A stretch of DNA of 64,000 nucleotides from Rapana venosa (Eukaryota; Mollusca; Gastropoda; Neogastropoda; Muricidae): assembly GCA_028751875.1 (NCBI GenBank), contig CM054151.1, positions 35,919,177 to 35,983,176 on the forward strand, in the 5' to 3' direction. Under the pieces are notes generated by a model, which did no database searches, had not been told where the DNA came from, and saw nothing but the letters and a program-made list of their open reading frames with translations. Below are positions 44,276 through 56,880 of the stretch, piece by piece; the first letter of the stretch is position 1; the number at the start of each line of letters is the position of its first letter. The position numbers and the translations under genes were made by a program.

Positions 44276-45208
44276 ATAATAATAATAATAATAATAAAAA
44301 ATGGAATTATATAGCACTTTATCTTGTAAAAAATAAACCAAAGCGCTTGCATCCATTCCACTTCTACACATGCAACCAACAATGATTAACGGTTTAACAA
44401 ATTCAAATACATACAAACGTACACACACACGCACACACGTACACAAACACACACACACAAACAGAGGTTATATGCTTCAGCAGGGTGATGGGAAGTTAGA
44501 CCATTGGAGGCAAGGACAGATAATTATGAGATGAAACTGTAGGGGGAAGTCTTAGGTTGGAAATAGGTATGTCTTGAGGCTGGATTTTAAAGTGTCATAA
44601 GTAGGCTTTTTGCGAAGGGAGAGAGGGAGGTCATTCCCGAGTGATGGACCAGAAACAGAGAAAGAGCGATGGCCAATGGTGGACTGGTTAAATCTAGGTA
44701 TTCATAATCACAGGCTATCTGCAGCAGAGTGGAGGGAACGAGAAGTGTACAGGTGAAGACATTCACAGAGGTAGGAAGGTGCTGTTTTGTGGAGACATTT
44801 TTAACAGAGAGCACATATCTTGTACTTTATTCTCTGTGGCAAAGGCAACCAGTGGAGAGATTGCAAGAGAGGAGTAGTATGCTCAGTTGTTTTTTTTCTT
44901 TTTGTGAACAAGTCTAGCAGCAGAGTTTCGAATGCGTTGAAGTGAATGGATAGATTATGCTGGCAGACCAGCCAAAAGAGAATGGCAATAGTCCAAACGT
45001 GAAAGAATGAAAGACGTGACAAGTTTGGATGTTGCATCAGTGGACAGGTACTTTCTAATTGCACTTATACGGCGTAATTGATAGCACAACTGACTGGTCT
45101 GGGTGATGAAATTTTGCATAGAAAGAGTGTTGTCGATAAAAACATCAATATACTTGACTGTGGTGGATAGAGAAACTGTCGCATTGCCAAATTCTATTGA
45201 AGCTGTTG
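44276..45208 (-). mobile_element. CR1/L2-like LINE, inverted, 5'-truncated
   Basis: It begins with an (ATA)n tail and AATGGAATTATATAGCACTT (the LINE 3' end). The minus strand reads the LINE C-terminal region (LPTSVNVFTCT..., LQSLHWLPLPQRIKYKICAL) and stops abruptly at 45208, where duplication copy 2 begins. Frameshifted. Same family as 23887-25302 and 47549-48770. Confidence 0.8.
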
Positions 45209-45347
45209 CTCCTGATTTATTGTTGTTGCTGTTGTTTGGTGCTAATTAACACTTCAGTCTCTGAGCAAAACATTCTTCTACCTATGGTGTATTCTGACGA
45301 ATTAAAAGCAATTCACCAGGTAAGGTCAAATGAGAGTGTGTGTGCGT

Positions 45348-45640
45348 GTCAAAGTGAAACTTTTTTTCAGATGGTACATTGAATAAGCAGTGCATTTAGT
45401 TTTTTTTCATCAAGCCATTTACTTAAAGAAAAAACGGAGAGAAAAAAAAGATAATTTATATGAAGACATAGAATGAAAAACCTTATCAATAATAAACCAT
45501 ATAAATCAAACAAGAAAAGACAATAACATATGTATACATGGAATTAAAAACAAAACAAAAATCCCTGAACAATATTAAACAATACAGTTCAAATAAATCA
45601 AAAATCTTGAAAATATATCCATCATAATACAAACAAACAA
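45348..45640 (-). mobile_element. Short retroposon with GTCAAA start, reverse copy
   Basis: Counterpart of 27046-27330, beginning GTCAAAGTGAAACTTTTTTT. Confidence 0.6.
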
Positions 45641-45949
45641 CCAACAAAGAAAATGTGTGTGTGTGTGTGTGCGTGTGCTCGCGTGCGTGCGTGTGTGTTT
45701 CTGTTTCTATGTAAGGAAGCAGTTTTTAACCACAGGGATTAAGCACTGTAGAGTCCTCTTGACAGCTACATTTAGCTCTGGAATACAATGTGGAAAAGAT
45801 ATTATAAAAATAACAAAGCACTTTAACGCAAGCAAAAGGAAATTCCAGCAGATATATCAAAACTACACAAAGAAATACGCAGAACAAAAACAGAGTAGAT
45901 ATGCATCTGTTAGCCGATTACTTTCTTTTTGTGTCTTTAAATGTTTCGC

Positions 45950-46110
45950 AGTCCTTCTCTCTGTTGTTATTCTTGTTCCCGTTTTTCTTCTGGTTGTTGT
46001 TCTCGTTGTTTTTTTCTTGTTGTTGTTCTTGATGTTGATTTTGTTGCTGTCGTTGTTGTTGGTGGTGTTTTTGCTGTTGTTGTTGTTGTTGTTGTTCTTC
46101 TTCTTCTTCT

Positions 46111-46144
<34 letters not shown>

Positions 46145-46248
46145 ATTCTTCTTCTGTACTATCCGTTTTCTTTGCGGTTCGTTTTTTTTGCAATTTGTCT
46201 TTGCAATGTGTCTATTTTCTGAGCGTGTATGTGTGTTTGTGTTTGTGT

Positions 46249-46283
<35 letters not shown>

Positions 46284-46345
46284 TTTGTTTGTGTGTGTGC
46301 GTGTGTACGTGATTATGTATGTGTGCATGTGTGTGTGTGCGTGTG
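45950..46345. repeat. (TTG)n/(TTC)n tract and (GT)n microsatellite
   Basis: Trinucleotide tract (about 45985-46160) and GT tract (46254-46345). Confidence 0.9.
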
Positions 46346-46402
46346 CGTGAGTGAGTGCATGCTTGAGTGTATAATTGATCCGTTTAATAAAATCTGTTTA
46401 AA

Positions 46403-46796
46403 CCAAAAGATTCATTTCGCTAAAACTTTACTCAAATGTACTGGCATGTCTGGCAGTACTCACTGGCTTGGGGGCAAGGGGCTGGAAGTGGTCAGTAACG
46501 ACCTTAGCACCACTCTGTCTTCAAGACTGATATGACAGGAAGTGAGCTCTGCCACATGTATCCCTGTGTAGATACCGGAGACGGAAATGAGGTACAGGAT
46601 AGCTTCCCTTGTTTTTAGAGTCTGGGCCAATCGGTGCGGGGTCAAAAACCTGTGGCACATTTTCCATCGCAATCATCATGTCATGTTTTCCGTCTTATTA
46701 TTTCCTTCAACAAATTATGTGTAGGTGTTATGGCTCTGTCTTTTTGTTTATCTGTCTGTGTGTTTGTCTGCTTCTCTCTCTCTATTTATCCATCTA

Positions 46797-46852
<56 letters not shown>

Positions 46853-47363
46853 ATCTATCTATCTATCTATCCATTTATCTATCTATCTATCTATCTCTGT
46901 GTGTATGCGTGTGTGTGCGTGTGTGTGTGTGTGTGTTCGTGTGTGTTTGCATGTTTGCAACGTGTCCTATTAAACAAAGCGTTACAGGAACGGCAACGGA
47001 CATCGTAATACAGGCAATCTAGCCCCTACAGTTTTCTCGTTCATCCAGAATGTTGGTCAAGATAAGATAGCGCCCATTACCCTAGAAATACAAGAATAGC
47101 AATTACAATAGAAAACGAGCAGGGCATGGTGCTCTGTAATGCGTCACTTACCTGTCAAGCTATCCTTCATCTGCACTGCAGTTTGTTTCCCTGTTTCATG
47201 AGGTGCCAGACGCGCAGTTGCCTGCAGTGGCTGTTTGCTATGATGATTGATTGATGACACTATCTGATGGCGACTGACCGCTGTTTTGTTTGTAGCCAGA
47301 TGTTGTTTAGTTGGAATTGTGGAAACATGTATGAATCTGCCAGCTATATCGTTGCTGCTGGTT

Positions 47364-47456
<93 letters not shown>

Positions 47457-47548
47457 CAAGTGAAAATCGTGCGTGGACATTATGAAAGTCACGTAGAAAA
47501 TAGTAGCTTTATTGTTTTGATGACGATTTTGTAGACTCCCGCATGCAG
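46403..47548 (+). repeat. 1.1-kb module, copy c
   Basis: It contains (CTAT)n (46795-46893) and a pure (TA)n run (about 47368-47455), where copies a and b have only a few TA units. Confidence 0.88.
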
Positions 47549-47744
47549 TAATAATGATGATAATAAATGGAATTTATATAGCGCTATATCGTGTATAAAA
47601 AACCCAAACAAAACAAACCAAAGCGCTTGCATCCATTCCACTCCTACACATGCAACCAACAATGATTAACAGTTTAACAGATTCAAATACACGCAAACGC
47701 ACATGCACGCGCGCGCGCACACACACACATACACACGCACACAA

Positions 47745-47794
<50 letters not shown>

Positions 47795-48770
47795 TATATG
47801 CTTCAGCAGGGGGATGGGAACTTAGACCATTGGAGGCAAGGACAGATAATTATGAGATGAAACTGTAGGGGGAGGTCTTAGGTTTGAAATAAATATGTCT
47901 TGAGGCTGGATTTAAAAGTGTCGTAAATAGGCTTTTCGCGAAGGGAGAGAGGGAGGTCATTCCCGATTGATGGACCAGAAACAGAGAAAGAGCGACGGCC
48001 AACGGTGGACTGGTTGATCTAGGTATTCGTAAGCACAGGCTATCTGCAGCAGATCGGAGGGAACGAGGAGTGTACAGGTGAAGACATTCACAGAGGTAGG
48101 AAGGTGCTGTTTGGTGGAGACATTTGTAACAGAGGGTACAGATCTTGTACTTTACTCTCTGTGGAAAAGGCAACCAGTAGAGAGATTGCAAGAGAGGAGT
48201 TGTATGCTCATTTTTTTCTTTTTGAGAACAAGTCTAGCAGCAGAGTTTCGAATGCGTTGAAGTGAGTGGATAGATGATGCTGGCAGACCAGCCAAAAGAG
48301 AATTACAATAGTCCAGACGTGAAAGAATGAAAGACATGACAAGTTTGGATGTTGCATCAGTGGACAGGTATTTTCGAATTGCACTTATACGCGTAATTGA
48401 TAGTAGCACGACTGACAGGTCTGGGTGATGAAATTTTGCATAGAAAGCGTGTTGTCGATAAAAACACCAAGATACTTGACTGTGGTGGATAGAGGAACTG
48501 TCGTATTGCCAAATTCTATTGAAGCTGTTGCGATGGAAGAGAGTTTGTGTTTGGTCCCTACAATCATGACTTCCGTTTTATCTGCGTTTAGGTGTAATTT
48601 GTTTTGTATCATCCAGTTTTTAATATCTTGTAGGCAGCGTGACATATTTGTCAAGAGAGAAGGCAGATTTTTAGGAGTATCACTGCTTTGAATCTGAGAG
48701 TCCTCAGCGTGGAAATGATGGTTGATCTGGTGACGGTTTATTATAAGTAATTCGATATATGTAGGATACC
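47549..48770 (-). mobile_element. CR1/L2-like LINE, inverted, longest local copy
   Basis: The minus strand carries the reverse-transcriptase end: NLPSLLTNMSRCLQDIKNWM, QNKLHLNADKTEVMIVGTKH and TVKYLGVFIDNTLSMQNF (about 48430-48660). Then come LVMSFILSRLDYCNSLLAGL (48280-48345), LQSLYWLPFPQRVKYKI (48140-48191) and the LINE tail, with a 3' end and (TAA)n at 47549-47575. A few frameshifts. The YADD box is degraded to HAED. A (CA)n tract (47741-47790) sits within the 3' untranslated part. Confidence 0.85.
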
Positions 48771-49341
48771 CATTATATAAAGATAGCCATGCACAAAAAT
48801 ACATTTTTTGTTTTGTCTTTGTTTTTTGTTTTTTTACTATTCATGGCTAGAGCACCGTGGTTCACACCTGGTGTGAGTTTTGCGTATGCGACCATTTTTT
48901 GCCCGTCATCGGTATAGCTGCTTTCCGATTTGGGGAATAATGTGTAAATATGGTATGCATGTGCAAGTGGTTTTGTTGTTTTTGTTTATTTGTTTGCTTG
49001 TTTGTTTGCTTGTTTGTTTGTTTTGTCATCAGTTATTACCAGGAGAAAGGAACTATCCTTCAGAACAGCAAAGCGGGTTTTAACGTGTGCGCAAGAAGGT
49101 ACGCGTGCCTCTGCACACGCAGCATCGATGTGAAGTCTCATTTGAATAGCTTTCAGGGACTGTGGAGTCAGTACTAGTAGTGACTCAACGGAAAATGTCC
49201 CTTTTAACAGGCGTCTCGGTGGTGGCTCCCATTCGGTGTCGATCCCCAGCCGTCAAACCGCAAGCGCAAAGCTGGAACCACAAAGAAACGTTGCCCCTTC
49301 CAGACAGACGTTTGTGAATAATAACTTTTCAAATGAATCAG

Positions 49342-49630
49342 CTGCTTTGGCATAGTGGTTATCGCCTTGGGTTACAAACTAGAAGGTCGCTTGTTCAAAT
49401 CCCATCAGATTCATGGGGATGTTTTTGGAATCCGGCCGGCCCCTACCCAAAGTGTTTGCACTGTAGGCTCATCGGAAGATTGAGTCTACACAGTCGAGTT
49501 TCAGCCGCTTTACGGACACAATTTTGCGTATTGCTCGCATTATCTGACCAACACTGCAGGTGTCTGTATCTCTCGAGCCCGGTTGACGCCGATATATATT
49601 ATGACAGTAAGCGTAGAGTACAGCCCTGTC
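49342..49630 (+). mobile_element. tRNA-derived SINE, second copy
   Basis: Near-identical to 29356-29640, with the same A-box and B-box matches. Bases flanking the head differ (AATGAATCAGC here). Confidence 0.7.
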
Positions 49631-49819
49631 ACGTCATCTCAAAGTGTATGCACTTCCATAGCACCATCTTCTTTGTCCCCAATCGTCACGCAATAAAAGA
49701 ACATGTCTCAGATTCAGTAGCCCAGGCTGCCCTGGTCTCGTGGTGGTCTAAGGTTTGGTTTCCCATTTTTAATTTTTAATTTTTATTTTATTGCTTTCTA
49801 TTTCATTCTTTTATATCGA

Positions 49820-50030
49820 GGATAATGGAATAAGCACTTATGTGCTTCTTTTTTTTTACATCTATTCCCCGTGTATGGGTTTGGTAAATTCTGTCATCTA
49901 TTCTCATCGGCACACAATGGCCTATTCTTACGAAAAGCGGAACAGGATTTAACGTGTGCGCAAGGTGTTCTGCATGCGTTCGCACACGGGGCCTCGGTTT
50001 ATAGTCTCATCCGAAAGACCCATACACTTC
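49820..50030 (+). repeat. Interspersed module with GTGTGCGCAAG core
   Basis: Copy of 29835-30060. A partial copy of the core is also seen at 49083-49110, outside the shared block. Confidence 0.65.
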
Positions 50031-50794
50031 TGTGCCTGCGATGAATTTATGTCAAAGCCTTTGGGGCTGGAAGTTCACAGGGAATGGTCGTTGGAGGGAC
50101 GTTGGGGTGGTCGCCACTTCGGGTGGGTAACTCACTCAGTCTGGCTCCACGACACAGCTAATGCTTTCGGCAGCAGGGGGCTTAGTAGGTGGTGTACTGT
50201 GTATGTTATTGGTATAGTTCATTCTCCTTCTGCCTGACTGTCTCTCTGTCTGTCTGTCTCTGTCTGTCTCTGTCTGTCTTTGTCTGTCTCTGTCTCTCTG
50301 TCCCTCTGTCTCTGTCTCTTTCTCTAATCAGGGCAAGGGCTGGATGAAAAAAAAGTGAATTCTTATCTGCAATCCTTAAAAAAAGAATGTTCATTCATTC
50401 ATTAACTCTCTATTTTAGATGCTGTTATCTTTTGTGTTCGAAAATGAATGTGTCGCTGATCCTGTTTTTTGCTTTTCCTTCTGGTTTTTCTTTATCCACA
50501 TGTTTAGATCATCGTCATCCCCGAAACTGAAATACAGCTACTTTATAGGCGGGTAAAGGATCGCATACGCAACATTCTCACCATGGGTGAATTTTGGAGC
50601 TCTCGCTGCGGAACGGGGGTGAGGGGGGGGGGGGGTGTATATCATTTTCAGACATCCATTATCAATCTTCTCTCCTACCCTCCATTCTTTTCTGCTGCTG
50701 TTCTTCTTTGTGGCATCATCAGACAACCGCGGGGTTCTGGTATCGATTACAACAGTACCACTGGAACTACTTTTTGCTAGGTTTCTGTTTGCGC

Positions 50795-51130
50795 GTGCGC
50801 GCGCGCGTGTGTGTGTGTGTGTATGTGTGTGTGTGTATGTGTGTGTGAGTGTGTGTTAGTTTTTGTGTATGTGTTTTTGTGTGTGTGTGAGAGAGAACGT
50901 GTGTGTGAGTGATTGCGTGTATGTGTGTGTGATTGTGTGTATATGTTATTGTGTATCTGTGTGTGTGAACGAGTGTGTGTATATGTGTGCGTGCATGTGT
51001 GTGAATGTGTGTGTGTTATTGTGTATGTGTGTGTGAGAACGAGTGTGTGTATATGTGTGCGTGTATGTGTGTATGATTGTGTTTGTGTGTGTTTGTTTGT
51101 GAACGCGCGTGTGTGTATGTGTGTTTATTT
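50795..51130. repeat. (GT)n microsatellite with GC start
   Basis: Counterpart of 30779-31130. Confidence 0.9.
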
Positions 51131-51530
51131 GTGTGTTAGAAAGGGAGAGACTCATAAGGAAATTATAATGTCTAAAAAGGATAAACATTATGCATAAGCT
51201 TTCTGCTGATACAATACAAATTACAACAAAACAGGATTTCAAAGTCTGTTTCTTCGACAGTGTCAATCTTTTAGCGGACAGCTTGGAAATGAAAATAGCA
51301 TAGTTGGTCAGATTAGAGACGTTTTAAAACTTATTTTTAGCGTGTCCCTACTTGGAAAAAAAATTAAAACCGTGCATTACAACACATCTAGCATCTGCCA
51401 GCACAGCAAACTCTGTTGGAGAGCAAACAAAGTCAGATGAAAATAAAAGGAAGCCATTGTAAGATGGCAATGACATTAAGTAAAAAAAACACCGAGCAAT
51501 CACTCAAGAAAACATTGGTGGCTACATCAG

Positions 51531-51733
<203 letters not shown>

Positions 51734-51965
51734 TATAAGTCACAGAAGAAGTTTGGAAGTAAACAACTGTTGCTGCCGTTATTCATGAAAAATGTTCCAT
51801 GCACCATTCATTATAATCAGAAATGTGATGTTAGCAAAACTAATAAAGTATCAAACAACCAGCCAACCGAACAACAAACAAACAAGACAATAACGACATT
51901 AACCAAAGCGTGTTACTATATGGTAATTGCACTGGTGCTACTGAAATGTTGCATAGAACAGAGAA

Positions 51966-53174
51966 AACTGTTATATCATCATCATCATCATCATCATCAT
52001 CCCTTGGTCGGGACGACCGTTGGGGTACCCGCACGAACGCTGCAAGTGGACCGCCAAATGGTTCTGTCCTGGGCTGCTTTCAGGAGGTTTGGTACAGTGA
52101 GGCCGGCCCACTCCTTGATGTTGGATATCCAGCATCAGAATGCTCATAGAGAAGCACCTCCAACATCAACTACAGCTCTACAACAACTTCATTGACCTCA
52201 AGAAGGCCTTCGACCGAGTGTGGCAAGAAGCTCTGTGGCAAGTCATGAGAGACTATAACTTCGACGAGGACCTGATTCAAGTCATCCAGGCGCTGTATGA
52301 CAGCTCCCACAGCGCAGTCCTCATGGGTGGAGAAATCGGGGAGTTCTTCCGGACTTCAGTTGGAGTTCGACAAGGCTGCCCGCTATCCCCCGTTCTTTTC
52401 AACGTGTTCCTGGAGAACATCATGCAGGAGGCCCTCCTTGACTTCAAGACCACAATCACAATAGGAGGAAGGCCAGTCTGCAATCTTCGATTCGCAGACG
52501 ATAATTATTGATCTCATGGGCCGCAGTGAAGAAGAACTCCAGGATCTCACCACCAGACTGGAAACATCAGCCAATGCCCACGGTATGGAGATCAGCACGG
52601 AAAAGAGCAAGATCCTAGTGAACAGTACCACACCGACCACTCCCACCAACATCAAGATCAGTGGCGAGACACTAGAGGAGGTGGAAACTTTCAAGTACCT
52701 TGGAGCAGTCATCACCAAAGAAGGTACGAGCACACAAGAGGTGAAGATCAGACTTGCTGTGGCACTCTCCTCCATGACTAAGCTGGCGAAAGTGTGGAGA
52801 AACCATAACATCAGAACCCACACTAAGGTCAGACTCTACAAGGCACTCGTCCCATCCATTGCCTTGTACAGCTGTGAAGCATGGACACTCACTTCCGATT
52901 TAGAACGTCGCATTCAAGCCTTTGAGATGAAGTGCCTCAGGCGGATCCTGAACATCACCTACAGAGACCGTAAAACCAACGACTACGTCTGGCAGCAGAT
53001 CGAGGCACTGGCTGGCAAACAAGAACCATTGCTAGATACAGTCAAACGAGGAAATTGAAATGGTTTGGCCACACAACAAGGCATAACAGCCTGTCAAAGA
53101 CAGTCCTGCAGGGAATGGTGGAAGGAGCAAGGAGGCAGGGACGACCACGCAAAAGCTGGATATCCAACTGTTAT
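51966..53174. mobile_element. Twin-primed LINE insertion, copy 2
   Basis: The 9-bp duplication AACTGTTAT lies at 51966-51974 and 53166-53174. After (ATC)n (51975-52000) the minus strand (about 52133 down to 52001) encodes a LINE C-terminus beginning CWISNIKEWAGLTVPNLLKA. From about 52134 the plus strand encodes the reverse transcriptase of the same LINE, ending RPRKSWISN at 53165. The two parts abut head to head and share the WISN codons. This is the structure expected from twin priming during target-primed reverse transcription. Confidence 0.88.
52134..53165 (+). pseudogene. LINE reverse transcriptase segment (inverted part of twin-primed insert)
   Basis: The order is: EKHLQHQLQLYNNFIDLKKA (RT start), GVRQGCPLSPVLFNVFLENI (about 52362-52421), NLRFADD (52480-52500). 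A one-base insertion just after the FADD codons ends the frame. Next are STEKSKILVN and TFKYLGAVITKEG, then LYSCEAWTLTSDLERRIQAF (52864-52925) and, after another shift near 53055, KWFGHTTRHNSLSKTVLQG. Catalytic aspartates are present, but two frameshifts inactivate it. No endonuclease domain is included. The clade was not resolved. Confidence 0.85.
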
Positions 53175-53604
53175 TTACTCTATTTAAACAATCAAGAACA
53201 ACATATAAATGCGTTTATTTCTACCCCACCTAATCATCGAACTGTTCATGCATGACGTCTTTTTGCCATGACTTTCCGTCTTGACACCTCCTACAGTAGA
53301 ATTTGGACTTATAGCAAAATAGTTCATCTGATATCATCTGTAATGAAAGGAAAATAACTCATTCAGATATTACCTTTAATGAAAGAAAAACAACTCATTT
53401 TTATTGAGTTTGCATTGGAAGCAAAACTATTTATTCTGATATCGTGTGCAACAGAAGCTCAGTGAGGATTTGTTTTTGTACTGTGAGAAATGATGACAAA
53501 AAATCCATGAATATAAATACTCGATTCTAGAAGAAGAAAAAGGGAGAGTTTTTATAGTATATATATACATATATACATATACATACATAAATACATACAT
53601 ACAT

Positions 53605-53677
<73 letters not shown>

Positions 53678-53679
53678 TG
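53605..53679. repeat. (GT)n microsatellite
   Basis: A pure GT tract, preceded by ATAC repeats (53560-53602). Confidence 0.95.
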
Positions 53680-54324
53680 CATATGGCTATAGTTTGGAGG
53701 TTCAATGATGGTGAGATTGTGCGTAAGTGACAGTGATTTTTTAAAATCTGCCATGAAGGTAGCTGCATTCTGACTTCAGGCATGATGTCCAAACGCAGCA
53801 CCTATGTACATGTTGTTGTTTTTGTTATCATCCGTTCCTGCCGGCACAAAATGACCCACACTTTCCAAAGGTAGAACGGGTTTTAACCTGTGCGCAAGAT
53901 GTTCTGCATTCGTTCGGAAACACATCTTCAGTTTATAGTCTCATCTGAAAGATTCCTCTGTCAAGTTATATCGTTATACCCGAGAGGAATTATGGGATTC
54001 ATAAGAAAAAAAGTATATATATGTATTAAAATATATATCTTTTCCCGAGTGTAAAAGACTATTTATGATGATTTGCTGTATTCACGTCAAGGGTAAGGGA
54101 AAACTATCTACATTTCTAAATATAATTCTGACCTGGCAGAAAAAGGATGGACGTGTGAGTAATGTGATTTTCCTAGCTCTGTACTTGTAAGTAGCATCAA
54201 CTGAACTAGTCGTTGGAATGATAGCTTGATTCATGTATCTGCGTTTTTCCTGTTGTTCTTGATTTATTTATTCTTTTACTATTTGTATATGCAACTTTTG
54301 ATATTTTGGTGTATGGCTTCACAC

Positions 54325-54655
54325 TTGTTGTTGTTGTTGTTGTTATCTCTGCTGGTGGTGGTGTGCTGTTGTTGTTATTGTTGTTTTTTCTTCTTCTTCT
54401 TCTTCTTCTTACTTCCTTCCCTTCCTCCTCTTCCTCTTCCTCTACCTCCTCCTCCTCCTCTACCTCCTCCTCCTCCTCCTTTCTTCTTTTCTTCTTCTTC
54501 TTCTTCTTCTTCTTCTTCTTCTTCTTCTTCTTCTTCTTCTTCTTCTTCTTCTTCTTCCTCTCCTCTCCTCTCCTCTTCTCTTCTTCTTCTTCTTCTTCTT
54601 CTTCTTCTTCTTCTTCTCTTCTTCTTCTTCTTCTTCTTCTTCTTCTTCTTCTTCC
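54325..54655. repeat. (TTG)n, (TCC)n and (TTC)n polypyrimidine tract
   Basis: Counterpart of 34275-34620, more regular here. Confidence 0.95.
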
Positions 54656-54783
54656 TGAAAAATAAAACATTTCAGGACCTGCTTTACAAACAAGTAGAAG
54701 TTTGTTGAAAGACGGACTTTTCAATGTATTTTTCTTCTTTTCCTCCACACTACTACTCTATGAATTTGATTTACATGAAGGTT

Positions 54784-55149
54784 TAGTGTGTGTGTGTGTG
54801 TGTCTGTGTGTGTGTCTGTGTGTGTGTGTTTGGTGGGTGTCGTGTGTGTGTGTGTGTTTGTGTGTGTTGTTGTTTGCTTTATTTTTTTTAAAAATTCTTT
54901 TATTTTGCGGATAATGGAATAAGTGCTTTTTTACATCCAGTACCCTTCTGTATGCAGTTTTGTAAGTTTTTTCATCCGTTCCCACCGTTTGTGTGTGTGT
55001 GTGTTGTGTGTGTTTGTGTGTGTGTGTTTGTGTAGGTATGTGTGTATGTGTATGGGCTTGTTATCGTGTGTGTATGTGTTGTGTATGGGTGTGTTATCGT
55101 GTGTGTATGTGTGTGCACGCGCGCGCCGTTGTGTGAGAGAGAGAGAGAG

Positions 55150-55229
<80 letters not shown>

Positions 55230-55300
55230 AAGAAAGAAGAGGTAGAGAGAGAGAGGAGGGGGGGAGAGTGGGGGGGGGGGAGATAGAGAGAAGAGAGGGA
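54784..55300. repeat. (GT)n and (GA)n microsatellites
   Basis: GT tracts (54784-55115) and GA/GGGA (55133-55300). 55310-56230 is unique sequence without a supported gene. A TTC/TCC-rich stretch lies at 56245-56410. Confidence 0.9.
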
Positions 55301-56760
55301 GAGTGAGGGTTGTTCCTCCCTCCCCCTACCACCACTCCCGATCAAAAAACAATAAAAGGAAAATAAAATACACAGACAAAACAATTTTGTGGAAACTGTA
55401 ACTTTTGTTGTTGTTGTTGTTGAAAAGATTATGTGCTCATGTGAACTGCAAGTATTGCAAATGATATGCTTACTTGACAGTTACATTCCGTTTTTATAGG
55501 TAAATTAAAGAAAAAAACCCAGCTTTCATAACTCAGAAAGTATGGTTTTTATCATGTTATTATTTGCTTTTTTCGTCTTTTCGACGTAAAGTAATCTTGA
55601 ATTGAACATGCGTCTTAATGTATTCACCAACTGCTGGTGCGTGTTTGGACAATCGCAAATGTGACAAAAATAGTTGAGAGTGGTTCGGTCAACGCCATTG
55701 TAAAGGAACAATCAAACAAACAAGATGGATTTACGATGGGCGCTTGAACTGTGTCTTTATATATTGTTATTTTGTCATTTTATTACTAGTCCAAGATACA
55801 ACGGACACTTAAAGAAAGAGGAAAACAAGCTAGAAAAAAGCATAGTCTGTTCAAAACAAAATTGACGACCGACATTTATAGAGGTTGCAATGTTACTTTA
55901 TTGCATGGCGATCAAGTTGCTTCTGCGATGATAATTGATGAGAAGAAAAAATAGTTGATGTTTGAATAGAGTGCATGATTCCTATGTCACAGATTAAGAT
56001 CTAATATCTTTGATAAGAAGTACCATGACGTTGATGATTTGTAATAGGAAGCAAAGTGTGGTCCTATGATAAATCATGCCTGTAGAGGAGTTCAACATAA
56101 ATATCTTCTGTTACACCTGTAGTGCCGTATACATGAATTGTTTTTGCAGGAGCAATTTATGATCTCATTTGATCGAAACACTTTGCCTTAGACTTGCTAA
56201 TCTATATATTGTTTTTGCTCTTGTTGTTGAGTAAGTGATTGTTTTGCATTTTTTTCTTCTTTCTTGTTCTTCCACACTTCTTTCTTTTCTCCTAATCTTC
56301 TTGTTCTTCTTCTTTTTTTTCTTCCTCTTCTCTCTTCTTAGTTTTCTCCTCCTCCGTCCCACTCTCTTCTCCTCCTCCTCCTCCTCCCTCCTCTTTCCTC
56401 TTTTTTCTTCGTACGATTTAAAAGTTAGTCACCTTAACTCCTTCCATTTGATGTAAAACCATCTAGAATGTTCAATTTGGAACATTACACTTCTTTAAAG
56501 GCCTGGTATTGTAGTTGATACTCATTTTATCTTCCTATATTACTATTGGCGTTTTAGAGGAAATAATAATTATGGAGAAAAAAAACGAAATTAAAAAATA
56601 AATACAAAAAAAAGAAATTCCGGATAACAAACATTTTGTAACAAACAAGCTTGAGTTTTCCTGTGTCGTCTCATTGCGCAAGTTCAACACGTATATACAA
56701 AGAAAATGAAGAAAAAACTGTTGCATAACATCTGACGCACAAAACAAAATGCAAAAGCAC

Positions 56761-56836
56761 CTGAGAGAGAGGGGGAGAGAGAGAGAGCGAGAGAGAGAAA
56801 AGAGAGAGAGAAAAGAGAGAGAGAGAAGAGAGAGAG

Positions 56837-56878
<42 letters not shown>

Positions 56879-56880
56879 CA
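56761..56880. repeat. (GA)n microsatellite at the end of duplication copy 2
   Basis: GAGA with AAGAGA interruptions, at the position where copy 1 runs into its gap. 56880-57970 shows no gene. GT/GTAT repeats occur at 57115-57255. Confidence 0.95.
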
